The notes below the pieces were generated by a model that saw only the letters and a list, made by a program, of their open reading frames with translations, searched no databases and was not told where the DNA came from. Of a stretch of DNA of 16,529 nt, positions 7,056-13,545 are shown in pieces. The DNA is taken from positions 1 through 16,529 of the forward strand of contig CAKTMO010000028.1 of assembly GCA_934573935.1 (NCBI GenBank), in the 5' to 3' direction. The position numbers and the translations under genes are program-made. The DNA comes from an uncultured Oscillospiraceae bacterium (lineage in GTDB: Bacteria > Bacillota > Clostridia > Oscillospirales > Oscillospiraceae). How positions within the stretch are numbered: the stretch's first letter is position 1; each line of letters begins with the position of its first letter.

Positions 7056-7056
7056 A

Positions 7057-7094
7057 AAAAGCCGCCGCATGGGGAACCATGCGGCGGCTTTTTG
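7057..7094. terminator. Bidirectional terminator between YtxH-like and XRE genes
   Basis: A perfect 12-bp stem (7061-7072 with 7077-7088), a GGAA tetraloop, six A's before it and five T's after it. It works in both directions and separates two convergent genes. Confidence 0.9.
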
Positions 7095-7109
7095 TGACAG
7101 GGGGGAGTG

Positions 7110-7466
7110 TCAGATATTGACGCTGGTGTGGTCCGCCAGATCGGGCTTGCTCAGCTCGGTGCAGCGGTTATACTCTACCTGCAGAATGGCGGAGACGGTA
7201 TGGCGGCCATAGTCGTCCAGCCGTGCATACTGGGTCAGCAGCTTTTCGGTGTCGTCGGTCAGGTAGAAGGCGGCGTCGTTGCCTAATGCCTTGATGCCCA
7301 GAGCGTCGCACAGGCGCAGCACGGTGTCGAAGCTGGAACCGCCCACGCCGTTGTGCAGTGCGCTGTTCACCGTGGAAAGGGGAACGCCGACTGCAAAAGC
7401 AAACTGACGCACACTTCTATACTGCCGTTTGATTTCCTCGCGGATGATTTTCGTCAGGTTGTCCAT
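7110..7466 (-). CDS. XRE-family helix-turn-helix transcriptional regulator
   Basis: 118 residues, ATG at 7466 with AGAGGA eleven bases upstream. A helix-turn-helix of the Cro/CI (XRE) type occupies about residues 17-40 (SVRQFAFAVGVPLSTVNSALHNG), followed by a FDTVLRLCDALGI helix typical of the fifth helix of the fold. The C-terminal half (about 68-118) is acidic and helical with a D-x-Y-G-R-H-T-V motif, presumably for dimerisation or ligand sensing. Such chromosomal regulators often control themselves and a neighbour. It is transcribed divergently from trkA and its promoter region contains a repeated GGTAATT that could be its operator. Its target is unknown; trkA and itself are the obvious candidates. 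Confidence 0.85.
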   Translation of the reverse strand: MDNLTKIIREEIKRQYRSVRQFAFAVGVPLSTVNSALHNGVGGSSFDTVLRLCDALGIKALGNDAAFYLTDDTEKLLTQYARLDDYGRHTVSAILQVEYNRCTELSKPDLADHTSVNI

Positions 7467-7518
7467 ATGATCTATCCTCTTTCTTAACGTTGTCTCGTTT
7501 GCTGAGTTTCCAATTTTA

Positions 7519-7556
7519 GGTAATTACTATTATAGCACGATAGGGTAATTTAGCAA
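7519..7556 (-). promoter_or_regulatory. Sigma-A promoter of the XRE gene, flanked by GGTAATT repeats
   Basis: On the minus strand: TTGCTA (7551-7556), 16 bp, TATAAT (7529-7534), with an extended -10 TGC. Two direct GGTAATT repeats (7519-7525 and 7544-7550), 25 bp apart, flank the -10 box, a plausible autoregulatory operator. Confidence 0.7.
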
Positions 7557-7657
7557 GATATAAGATAAAATTTAACAATTTTTTAATAATTTCCCCAGAG
7601 GGTGGTTTTGGCTCGTCTGCCGTGTGGAAAACACTTTTATTTTGGCCGGAAGTGTGC

Positions 7658-7663
7658 TAAAAT
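7658..7663 (+). promoter_or_regulatory. Extended -10 promoter of trkA
   Basis: TGC-TAAAAT, with the -10 hexamer at 7658-7663. The region 17 bp upstream (TTTTAT, 7635-7640) is a poor -35, so this is an extended -10 type promoter or one needing activation. The transcript leader would be about 30 bases. Confidence 0.55.
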
Positions 7664-7701
7664 ATGTAGACCGAAAGAAAAACCCTTTGGGGAGGACGTA
7701 T

Positions 7702-9060
7702 ATGAAGATCATCATTGTGGGCAACGGAAAGGTGGGCAACGCCATTGCCAATTCTCTGGCCCGTGAGGAGCATGACATCGTGATGGTGGACGCCAGCACC
7801 GCCGCCCTGCGGAAAGCGGAGAGCACCATGGACGTGATGTGCGTGGAGGGAAACGGCGCCAGCATCAGCGTGCTGATCGAGGCGGGCGTGCGCAGCGCCG
7901 ATCTGGTGATCGCCGTGACCAATCAGGACGAGATCAATCTGGTGTGCTGCCTGATCGCCAAGAAGCTGGGGGCGGGCCACACCATCGCCCGCGTGCGCAA
8001 CACCGACTACCGGCGGGATGAGGAGATGCTGAAAAAGGAGATCGGGCTGGACATGGTCATCAACCCCGATCTGGCCGCCGCCCAGGAGATGGCGCGGATA
8101 TTGGCTTTCCCCGCCGCCTTCAGCGTGGAGCCCTTCGCCCGGGGCCGCATCGACATGATCGGCTTTCAGGTGGCCGAAAGCGACACCATCTGCGGCGAGC
8201 CCCTGAGCCAGTCCCACCGGCTGCGGCAGGCGGAGGTGCTGATCTGCGCGGCGGAGCATCAGGGGGAGTATATCATCCCTGACGGCAATTTCGTTCCCGC
8301 GGCGGGGGACCGCGTCTATATGCTGGGCGCCAAGCAGGAGCTGCAGCGGATGCTGAAGGAGATGGGCCGCACGTGGCAGAAGGTGAAGAAGGTATCGGTG
8401 CTGGGCGGCAGCCGCAGCGCCATGTATCTGGCCTGGGAGCTGCAGAAGACCAACACCAGCGTGCGCATCGTGGAGATGGATCCGGATAAGTGCCTGCGGC
8501 TGTCCAGCCAGCTGCCCCATGTGGTGGTGATCCAGGGGGACGGCACCGACAACACCCTGCTGCAGCAGGAGGGAATTTTGGACGCCGACGCCTTTGTGGC
8601 CGTGACCAATCGGGACGAGGAGAACCTGCTGATGGCCATGCACGCCCAGCGCAGCGGCGTGCCCAAGGTGCTGGCCAAGATGACCCGACCCAACTATATG
8701 GATCTGGTCAACAGCACCGGCATCGACTCCATCATCTCCCCCAAGGATATCATCTCCAGCCAGATCCTGCGGTACGTCCGCGCGCTGGGCAACGCCGAGG
8801 GCAGCAAGGTGGAGAGCCTTTACAAAATGCTGGGCGGACAGGTGGAGGCCCTGTCCTTCACCGCCACGGCCTCCAGCCGCGCCGTGCTGGGCAGGCCGCT
8901 GAAGGATCTGCCGCTGCGCAAGGGCCTGCTGGTGGCCGCCATCGTGCGGGACCTGCACACCATCATCCCCAGCGGCCTGACCACCATCGAGGACGGCGAC
9001 CATGTGGTGGTGGTGACCCGCGCCACAGGCCTGGACGACCTGACGGACATCCTGGCCTGA
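7702..9060 (+). CDS. trkA: Trk system potassium uptake regulatory protein TrkA
   Basis: The true start is ATG at 7702, with GGGGAGGA (7688-7695) seven bases upstream; earlier in-frame codons lack a ribosome binding site. The 452-residue product has the standard two-repeat layout. The first RCK-N Rossmann fold opens with GNGKVG (residues 7-12) and the acidic residue D30 at the end of the second strand, followed by TrkA-C (about 135-215). The second RCK-N begins at about 230 (VSVLGGSRSA, where the last glycine is alanine), and TrkA-C follows to the end. TrkA is a cytosolic ring that binds NAD(H) or ATP and gates a TrkH/KtrB-type potassium channel. No channel gene is in the window, although trkH often adjoins trkA. 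A strong terminator follows the stop. Confidence 0.95.
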   Translation: MKIIIVGNGKVGNAIANSLAREEHDIVMVDASTAALRKAESTMDVMCVEGNGASISVLIEAGVRSADLVIAVTNQDEINLVCCLIAKKLGAGHTIARVRNTDYRRDEEMLKKEIGLDMVINPDLAAAQEMARILAFPAAFSVEPFARGRIDMIGFQVAESDTICGEPLSQSHRLRQAEVLICAAEHQGEYIIPDGNFVPAAGDRVYMLGAKQELQRMLKEMGRTWQKVKKVSVLGGSRSAMYLAWELQKTNTSVRIVEMDPDKCLRLSSQLPHVVVIQGDGTDNTLLQQEGILDADAFVAVTNRDEENLLMAMHAQRSGVPKVLAKMTRPNYMDLVNSTGIDSIISPKDIISSQILRYVRALGNAEGSKVESLYKMLGGQVEALSFTATASSRAVLGRPLKDLPLRKGLLVAAIVRDLHTIIPSGLTTIEDGDHVVVVTRATGLDDLTDILA

Positions 9061-9071
9061 GAACAGGAAGG

Positions 9072-9104
9072 AAAAAGCATCACCCGACGGGTGATGCTTT
9101 TTTG
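9072..9104 (+). terminator. Terminator after trkA
   Basis: A 9-bp stem (9078-9086 with 9089-9097; GCATCACCC with GGGTGATGC), a 2-base loop, an A run before it and six T's after it. Confidence 0.85.
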
Positions 9105-9172
9105 TTTGGCAGCAAAGACTGTTTGACGCAGTTTTGGGGCGCCGTATGACGAAAATGCATGCGTGCACCGCG

Positions 9173-9200
9173 CGGCGGGGTGAGGGCACCCCGCCCTACG
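9173..9200 (+). repeat. 28-bp GC-rich dispersed repeat (copy 1)
   Basis: The 28-base core is present as an exact inverted copy at 13229-13256, with looser similarity on the left side. It contains an internal imperfect palindrome (GGCGGGGTG..CACCCCGCC). It lies in the 223-bp intergenic region between trkA and the ThrE gene, where a related GC-rich palindrome (about 9221-9246) follows. The copies look like short intergenic repeats, not coding sequence. Confidence 0.75.
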
Positions 9201-9283
9201 GAGGGGATAACGAGACTGTTTGTAGGGGCCGGCGTCCCCGACGGCCCGTTCGTTTTATATGGTATTATCGTTCACCGGCGGGC

Positions 9284-10498
9284 TTATACCCTTCGGCGGT
9301 TGACGAGGCGGAATACGGTGGATATCAGCAGGATGCCCACCGCCAGGGAACCGGCGATGCCGATAGTCTCCAGACCCTTGCCCACGGCCTCCATCATGCT
9401 GCCCTCCAGACCCAGGCTCATGGTGTAGTACACCCCCGCGCCGGGCAGCATGGGCAGCGTGGCGATGACCAGGTACGGCATGGCCGGACACCTGCGCACC
9501 CGCGCCATGATCTCGGCGTACAGCGCCGCAAGCACGGCGGCGAACAGGTTCGCCCCGTAGACGTCGCACCCCAGCGCGCGGCACAGCAGATAGACCATCC
9601 ACGCGGCCGCGCCGCCCAGTATGCACAGCGCCAGCCCGTGCCCGTGTACGTTGAAGAGGATGCAGAAGCCGCAGCAGCCCACGAATACCGCCAGCGCCTG
9701 GGCCCATGCAGGCCAGGTGATGGTGGCGGAGCCGGTCTGGCCGTACAGCCCCGCGGTCAGATGCCACGCGGCCGCCGTGCCCAATGCGATGGCCAGCGCG
9801 GAGAGCACCACCTGCACGATCCGGAAAATGCCGGAGTTGGTGTCGCCGTAGATGATGTCCCGCATGGAATTGGTGATAAGAAGTCCGGGGACAAGGATCA
9901 TCAGGGCGCCGATGATGGCGGCGTCCGGACATTTCAGCCAGCCCAGCCCCGCCGCCGCGTAGGCCGGCAGCGCCATCAGGCACGAGGCCAGTATCGTGCT
10001 GAAAAACGGGTTGGCCTCCCGCTTGTCCATAAAGCGCGTCACCAGGCCGATGATCAGGCCGATCAACCCCGCCCACAGGCAATCCGACAGCGCGCCGCCG
10101 AATACCAGACAGAAGCCGAGCCCCACCAGCACATTGCCCAGATAGAACACGCCGGTGGGGTAGGTCCGGCAGGCCGTCAGCGTCTGGCGCAGCCACGCCA
10201 TGGCCTGATCCGCGGTGGGCTTTTCCTCGCAGATGCGCCTGCTCAGCGCGTTGAGCTTCTCCAGCTTTTCCAGGTCGTTGCCGTGAAAGCCGATGCGGCG
10301 CATGATCATCAGCGGCTTGCCGTTGGCCGCCTCCAGACTGACGGACACGCAGTTGGGGATGGCGAATACCTCGCACTCCACGCCGTATGCCCGCAGGATG
10401 CGGCGGATGGTGTCCTCGACCCGAAACGTCTCCGCGCCGGACATTGCCAGATGATAGCCCATGGTGGCCGCTAAATCAGTCAGCAGATAGTAGTCCAT
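9284..10498 (-). CDS. ThrE-family threonine/serine exporter (fused ThrE and ThrE_2 domains)
   Basis: Start ATG at 10498 is preceded by AGGAGG five bases away; a longer frame from TTG at 10579 would begin on the -35 box and is rejected. The product is 404 residues. The first half (about 5-240) is the cytoplasmic-membrane ThrE domain: a soluble segment with MSGAETFRVEDTI, and then helices from about 115 (GVFYLGNVLVGLGFC). The second half (about 250-400) is a ThrE_2-like bundle of several helices ending in LPGAGVYYTMSL and a short basic tail. ThrE exports threonine and serine, driven by the proton gradient, as in Corynebacterium. Fused single-chain forms occur in several Firmicutes; E. coli has the two halves separate (YjjP/YjjB). 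Single-gene unit with its own consensus promoter. The substrate of this copy is inferred from the family. Confidence 0.9.
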   Translation of the reverse strand: MDYYLLTDLAATMGYHLAMSGAETFRVEDTIRRILRAYGVECEVFAIPNCVSVSLEAANGKPLMIMRRIGFHGNDLEKLEKLNALSRRICEEKPTADQAMAWLRQTLTACRTYPTGVFYLGNVLVGLGFCLVFGGALSDCLWAGLIGLIIGLVTRFMDKREANPFFSTILASCLMALPAYAAAGLGWLKCPDAAIIGALMILVPGLLITNSMRDIIYGDTNSGIFRIVQVVLSALAIALGTAAAWHLTAGLYGQTGSATITWPAWAQALAVFVGCCGFCILFNVHGHGLALCILGGAAAWMVYLLCRALGCDVYGANLFAAVLAALYAEIMARVRRCPAMPYLVIATLPMLPGAGVYYTMSLGLEGSMMEAVGKGLETIGIAGSLAVGILLISTVFRLVNRRRV

Positions 10499-10550
10499 AT
10501 GCGCCTCCTGCAGCTTGCTCAGAATCGGCGGCTTCGCCGCCACATCCGAC

Positions 10551-10579
10551 AGTATAGGCAGGTGGGCGGCAATTGTCAA
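10551..10579 (-). promoter_or_regulatory. Sigma-A promoter of the ThrE gene
   Basis: On the minus strand: TTGACA (10574-10579, perfect), 17 bp, TATACT (10551-10556). The ATG lies about 53 bases downstream of the -10. A near-consensus promoter. Confidence 0.85.
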
Positions 10580-10693
10580 TCGGCGGATTGTCGGAATCGG
10601 GGCCCCTCGGAGGCCGTTTCATCGTGACGATGGACAGTCCGGCGGCCGCCTTTGTGGTCAACGGTGTGGTCAAATCCTCGTTTTGACGCGGAA

Positions 10694-10728
10694 GAAAACC
10701 CTGTAACCGGCATGGTTACAGGGTTTTT
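10694..10728 (-). terminator. Terminator after tRNA-Ser
   Basis: A 14-bp perfect stem (10695-10708 with 10714-10727) with a 5-base loop, followed on the minus strand by TTTTCTTCC. It starts 4 bases after the tRNA CCA end. Confidence 0.85.
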
Positions 10729-10731
10729 CAC

Positions 10732-10823
10732 TGGCGCAGTGGGAGGGATTCGAACCCTCGTGCCGCTTTTGACGACAACACGATTTCCAGTCGTGCTCGT
10801 TATGACCTCTTCGATACCACTGC
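10732..10823 (-). tRNA. tRNA-Ser(GGA)
   Basis: A complete 92-nt tRNA with a genome-encoded CCA. The acceptor stem pairs GCAGTGG with CCACTGC, with discriminator G before CCA. The D arm is short (TCG/CGA). The anticodon arm is CACGA-CTGGAAA-TCGTG, giving anticodon GGA. A long variable arm (GTCGT ... GCGGC) marks it as class II serine, and the T arm is GAGGG-TTCGAAT-CCCTC. It reads UCC/UCU serine codons. It has its own consensus promoter and terminator. Confidence 0.97.
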
Positions 10824-10856
10824 ATATTCGATTCGCTGCGAAGCACAGCAACGACT

Positions 10857-10884
10857 ATTATACCAAAAAAACGTCGATTGTCAA
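10857..10884 (-). promoter_or_regulatory. Promoter of tRNA-Ser
   Basis: On the minus strand: TTGACA (10879-10884), 16 bp, TATAAT (10857-10862), with an extended -10 TGG. A full consensus promoter, divergent from the alarmone synthetase promoter. Confidence 0.85.
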
Positions 10885-10921
10885 GAGCAACTGCGGGAAA
10901 TTTACCACTTTTTTTCTGAAC

Positions 10922-10950
10922 TTGCTTTCCGGCGCGGGACATAGTATAAT
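10922..10950 (+). promoter_or_regulatory. Sigma-A promoter of the alarmone synthetase gene
   Basis: TTGCTT (10922-10927), 17 bp, TATAAT (10945-10950). The AAGGAG ribosome binding site starts 20 bases further on, so the leader is short. Confidence 0.8.
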
Positions 10951-10982
10951 CTTTCACAATGAGGGAAGGAAGGAGCAGGCCT

Positions 10983-11669
10983 ATGATGATCGAAAAGAGC
11001 GGCAGCATCGAGCTGCGGGATATCTCCATCGCCGAGGAGCTGTCGCCGGAGCTGAAGGAGATGGCCGCCGGAATGGTGCGGGTGAAGCACCTGTACCGCA
11101 GCGCCCTGAAGGTGGCCGTGACCCAGATGGAGATATTGGACGAGGAGTTCGCGGGCCTTTACGACCACTCGCCCATCCACCACATCGAGCACCGCATCAA
11201 GACGCTGGAAAGCGCCGCCAAAAAGCTGAAGCGCCGGGGCTATGCCCTGACCATCGACAACATCTATGCCCACATTCAGGACATGGCGGGCGTGCGGGTC
11301 ATCTGCAACTATCTGGACGACATCTATTATCTGCGGGGCCTGCTGACCCGCACGGAGTCCTTCCGCGTGATCCGCGAGGCGGACTATATCAAGGAACCCA
11401 AGGAGACGGGCTATCGCAGTCTGCACCTGATCGTGGAGGTGCCCATCGTCATCTCCGAGGGGACGCTGAAGCTGCCGGTGGAGATCCAGCTGCGCACCAT
11501 CGCCATGGACATGTGGGCCAGTCTGGAGCACGAGCTGCGCTATAAATCCGACCGCCACTGGGGCGAGGCGGAGAGCAGCCGCCTGCGGCTGTGCAGCGAC
11601 GCCATCTATGAGGTGGATCGGGAGATGCAGAACATCTATCAGGGCAAGGAGCCGGAATACACGGGATGA
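10983..11669 (+). CDS. GTP pyrophosphokinase, small alarmone synthetase (RelQ-like)
   Basis: ATG at 10983 (a second ATG at 10986) follows AAGGAG (10970-10975) seven bases away, so the 9-codon upstream extension is rejected. The 228-residue product is a single synthetase domain with no hydrolase, TGS or ACT domain. Features visible: the IDNIYAHIQDMAGVRV block, in which D100 is the Mg-binding aspartate; the GYRSLH segment (residues 143-148) that holds the substrate; and E167 in the VEIQLRT motif. It transfers pyrophosphate from ATP to GTP or GDP to make (p)ppGpp, the stringent-response alarmone. RelQ (YjbM) proteins are usually 210-220 residues and form tetramers. Transcription is from its own promoter, ending in a terminator shared with spoVAF. 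Assignment to RelQ rather than RelP is likely but not proved. Confidence 0.92.
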   Translation: MMIEKSGSIELRDISIAEELSPELKEMAAGMVRVKHLYRSALKVAVTQMEILDEEFAGLYDHSPIHHIEHRIKTLESAAKKLKRRGYALTIDNIYAHIQDMAGVRVICNYLDDIYYLRGLLTRTESFRVIREADYIKEPKETGYRSLHLIVEVPIVISEGTLKLPVEIQLRTIAMDMWASLEHELRYKSDRHWGEAESSRLRLCSDAIYEVDREMQNIYQGKEPEYTG

Positions 11670-11673
11670 GACG

Positions 11674-11699
11674 AAAAAGACACCGGAGGGTGTCTTTTT
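11674..11699. terminator. Bidirectional terminator between alarmone synthetase and spoVAF
   Basis: A short stem (11679-11684 with 11689-11694; GACACC with GGTGTC) with a GGAG loop, five A's before and six T's after. It suits both strands, and the spoVAF stop lies 9 bases beyond it. Confidence 0.8.
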
Positions 11700-11707
11700 T
11701 GCGTCGT

Positions 11708-13108
11708 TTACGTGTTGTCCTTATCAATGGGCCGCCTGCGCAGGATGCGCATCAGCCGTTTGCCGTTGAAGGGGATGAGGGGATAGAGATACCCCTTGCC
11801 CACCACCGGCTTGGTGGAGACGATCAGCAGCACCGTGCCCGCCACACCGGCGCCGAAGCCCCACCAGTCCCACAGCCAGATCAGGATCAGCAGGATCATC
11901 CGCACCAGCTTGCAGGCGTAGCCCATCTCATAGCTGTGCTGGGCGTAGCCCGCCACCGCCACGAAGGCCATATACACCAGCACCTCCGGCACCAGCCATC
12001 GGGCCTGGACGGCGAAGTCCCCCAGGATCAGCGCCCCCAGCATGCTGAAGGAGTTGCTCAGGGCGTCCGGCGTGTTCAGGGACGCCAGCTTCAGGATGTC
12101 CACGATCAGCTCCACCAGCAGCAGCTGCACGATCAGCGGCACGAAGTACTCGTCCTCGATCAGCAGGAATTCCAGCTCGTCCGGCAGAATGTCGCCGTTT
12201 TTCACCAGCAGATACCACAGGGGTGTGATGAACACCGTCAGAAACAGCACCACCAGCCGCACGATGCGCAGATACGTGCCGATAAGGGGCGGGAAGTAGT
12301 AGTCGTTGATCTCCTCGGCAAAGCTGAACAAGGTGGTGGGCAGCAGCATGACGGAGGGGGTGTTGTCGATCAGCAGCAGGATGCTGCCCTCCATGACGCT
12401 GGCGGTGGCCACGTCGGGCCGCTCGGTATAGCGGATCTTGGGGAAGGGATTCCACCATTGCTTGGGAACGATACATTCCGCAATGGACTCCTGACTCATG
12501 GCGATGGAGCGCACGTCGATGCTGTCCAGCTTCTGCCGCAGCTGGCGCAGGTGCTGCTCGTTGGCCTGACCCTTCATATAGACCAGAGCCACGTCGGTCT
12601 GGGAGCGGCCTCCCACCTGATGGCGCTCCAGGGTCAGGGCGGGGCCGCGGATGCGGCGGCGCAGCAGGGCGGCGTTGGCCATGATGCTCTCCACAAAGCC
12701 GTCGTGGCTGCCCCGCAGGACCTTGCTGGTGTCCGGCTCCTCCACGCCGCGGGTGGGGTACTCCTTGGCGTCCATCAGGATGCCGCCGTCGTAGCCGTCG
12801 ATGACCAGCAGCGTCTTTCCGGCGAACACGCCCACGGTCATGGCGCGGGTGTCCGTCTCCGCCGCCGCGTCCGGCACGGTGACGTAGGCGGACAGAAAGG
12901 CCTCCAGATCCGGCACGCCGCTCAGGTCGCGGATGGCCAGCAGGCGGCCGATCATCCGCTCGATAAGGGCGTCCTCGGCGTAGCCGTTCACCACCCACAG
13001 GCGGGCGCGCCGCCCGCCGGTGGACAGGCTGCGGCCCACCATATCAAAATTCCGCCCCACCCCCAGCAGGTCGTCCAGCTGGGCGGTGCGGGTGTCAAAA
13101 TCCACCAT
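11708..13108 (-). CDS. spoVAF: SpoVAF-like spore germination protein (GerA-A family)
   Basis: 466 residues, ATG at 13108 preceded by GGGGAG seven bases away. The N-terminal domain (1-280) has the GerAA/SpoVAF signature: LDDLLGVG near the start, PTRGVEEPD (118-126), RGSHDGF (132-138), then WWNPFPKIRYTERPDVA and PSVMLLPTT. The C-terminal half has about five membrane helices (roughly 281-303, 322-342, 352-367, 372-389, 401-431) and ends in a YLYPLIPFN motif and basic tail. SpoVAF acts in the spore inner membrane with the SpoVA dipicolinate channel; the closest family pattern here is SpoVAF rather than a nutrient-receptor GerA subunit. In Bacillus it sits after spoVAE; here it is alone, with no other spoVA gene in the window. 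A sigma-G-type promoter lies upstream. Slightly shorter than the Bacillus protein (about 490). Confidence 0.9.
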   Translation of the reverse strand: MVDFDTRTAQLDDLLGVGRNFDMVGRSLSTGGRRARLWVVNGYAEDALIERMIGRLLAIRDLSGVPDLEAFLSAYVTVPDAAAETDTRAMTVGVFAGKTLLVIDGYDGGILMDAKEYPTRGVEEPDTSKVLRGSHDGFVESIMANAALLRRRIRGPALTLERHQVGGRSQTDVALVYMKGQANEQHLRQLRQKLDSIDVRSIAMSQESIAECIVPKQWWNPFPKIRYTERPDVATASVMEGSILLLIDNTPSVMLLPTTLFSFAEEINDYYFPPLIGTYLRIVRLVVLFLTVFITPLWYLLVKNGDILPDELEFLLIEDEYFVPLIVQLLLVELIVDILKLASLNTPDALSNSFSMLGALILGDFAVQARWLVPEVLVYMAFVAVAGYAQHSYEMGYACKLVRMILLILIWLWDWWGFGAGVAGTVLLIVSTKPVVGKGYLYPLIPFNGKRLMRILRRRPIDKDNT

Positions 13109-13134
13109 GAAAGATCTCCCCTTCCGTTTTCCCT

Positions 13135-13164
13135 TATTATGGGAAACGGAGGGGGAGATTATGC
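13135..13164 (-). promoter_or_regulatory. Sigma-G-type promoter of spoVAF
   Basis: On the minus strand: GCATA (13160-13164), 18 bp, CATAATA (13135-13141). This matches the Bacillus sigma-G consensus (GHATR - N18 - CATNHTA) at all defined positions, fitting forespore expression. A hairpin-forming repeat (about 13121-13149) overlaps the -10 region. Confidence 0.8.
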
Positions 13165-13228
13165 AGGGCTTGTAACGGGGCGGCGCATGGATGGCGCGGG
13201 GAAGTCAGGATGGAAGCCGCGGCGGCTT

Positions 13229-13256
13229 CGTAGGGCGGGGTGCCCTCACCCCGCCG
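13229..13256 (-). repeat. 28-bp GC-rich dispersed repeat (copy 2)
   Basis: Exact inverted copy of the repeat at 9173-9200, again in an intergenic region. The sequence after it (GCGGCGAACGCACGCAC) has partial similarity to the left flank of copy 1, so the real unit is probably longer. Confidence 0.75.
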
Positions 13257-13365
13257 TGCGGCGAACGCACGCACACCAAAGCCTCTCTTGTGTAAAGGGA
13301 GGTGGCGCGAAGCGCCGGAGGGGTTGTCGCGGGATGGTGCGGTGGTAAGCTGATGGATGCTACGG

Positions 13366-13489
13366 CGGCATAGCCGCCGAGATCGGCACTAAAAACATGC
13401 CACCGGCATGTTTTTTTCACGCGCCGACGGCATAGCCGCCGAGATCGGCGCTAAAAACATGCCACCGGCATGTTTTTTTCACGCGCCGA
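13366..13489. repeat. 62-bp tandem duplication carrying terminator hairpins
   Basis: Two adjacent 62-base units (13366-13427 and 13428-13489) differ at one position (A or G in GGCACTAAA / GGCGCTAAA). Each contains a small CGGCATAGCCG palindrome and a complete terminator: an AAAAACATGCC arm, a 3-base loop, GGCATG and seven T's (13391-13417 and 13453-13479). The A run on the left makes each usable on the minus strand as well. A 17-base stretch of the unit (GCCGCCGAGATCGGCAC) reappears inverted near 2918-2934 with one mismatch. Confidence 0.85.
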
Positions 13490-13515
13490 CCCCCTTTACA
13501 CAAGGGGGCCTTTTT
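13490..13515 (+). terminator. Terminator-like hairpin
   Basis: A 7-bp stem (CCCCCTT with AAGGGGG) at 13490-13496 and 13502-13508, a 5-base loop and CCTTTTT after it. It faces away from the convergent transcripts and may be another repeat-borne terminator. Confidence 0.5.
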
Positions 13516-13521
13516 ACCGGC

Positions 13522-13545
13522 GAGGGGGAAATGCATTTCCCCCTC
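13522..13545. repeat. 24-bp perfect palindrome overlapping the rlmI-like stop
   Basis: A perfect inverted repeat, GAGGGGGAAATG with its complement, whose right end overlaps the stop codon (13544-13546) of the minus-strand gene. As RNA on the minus strand it would form a long hairpin starting at the stop codon, but no T run follows it directly; a weak or stabilising 3' structure is possible. Confidence 0.65.

Larger units (their letters stand above)
13109..13543. other. Repeat-rich intergenic region without genes
   Basis: No credible gene. From right to left it holds a GC-rich palindrome next to the methyltransferase stop (13522-13545), a terminator-like hairpin (13490-13515), a 62-bp tandem duplication (13366-13489), a GC-rich repeat with an AGGGAGGTGGCGC...GCGCCGGAGGG motif (about 13282-13325), the 28-bp dispersed repeat (13229-13256), and the spoVAF promoter. 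Open frames here are short and repeat-derived. Confidence 0.75.

Noticed and set aside
9134..10474. 446-codon plus-strand open frame antisense to the ThrE gene
   Set aside because: Composition and low complexity show it is an antisense shadow; the minus-strand frame is a clear exporter.
10499..10579. N-terminal extension of the ThrE gene from TTG at 10579
   Set aside because: That TTG is the first half of the TTGACA -35 box, and the ATG at 10498 has an AGGAGG five bases away; the protein aligns from there.
10580..10693. Possible integrase remnant or attachment site beside tRNA-Ser
   Set aside because: The sequence has no recognisable integrase and no second copy of the tRNA end was seen in the window, so no attachment site can be claimed.
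13366..13489. CRISPR array
   Set aside because: There are only two units, directly adjacent, with no spacers and a terminator in each; this is a tandem duplication.
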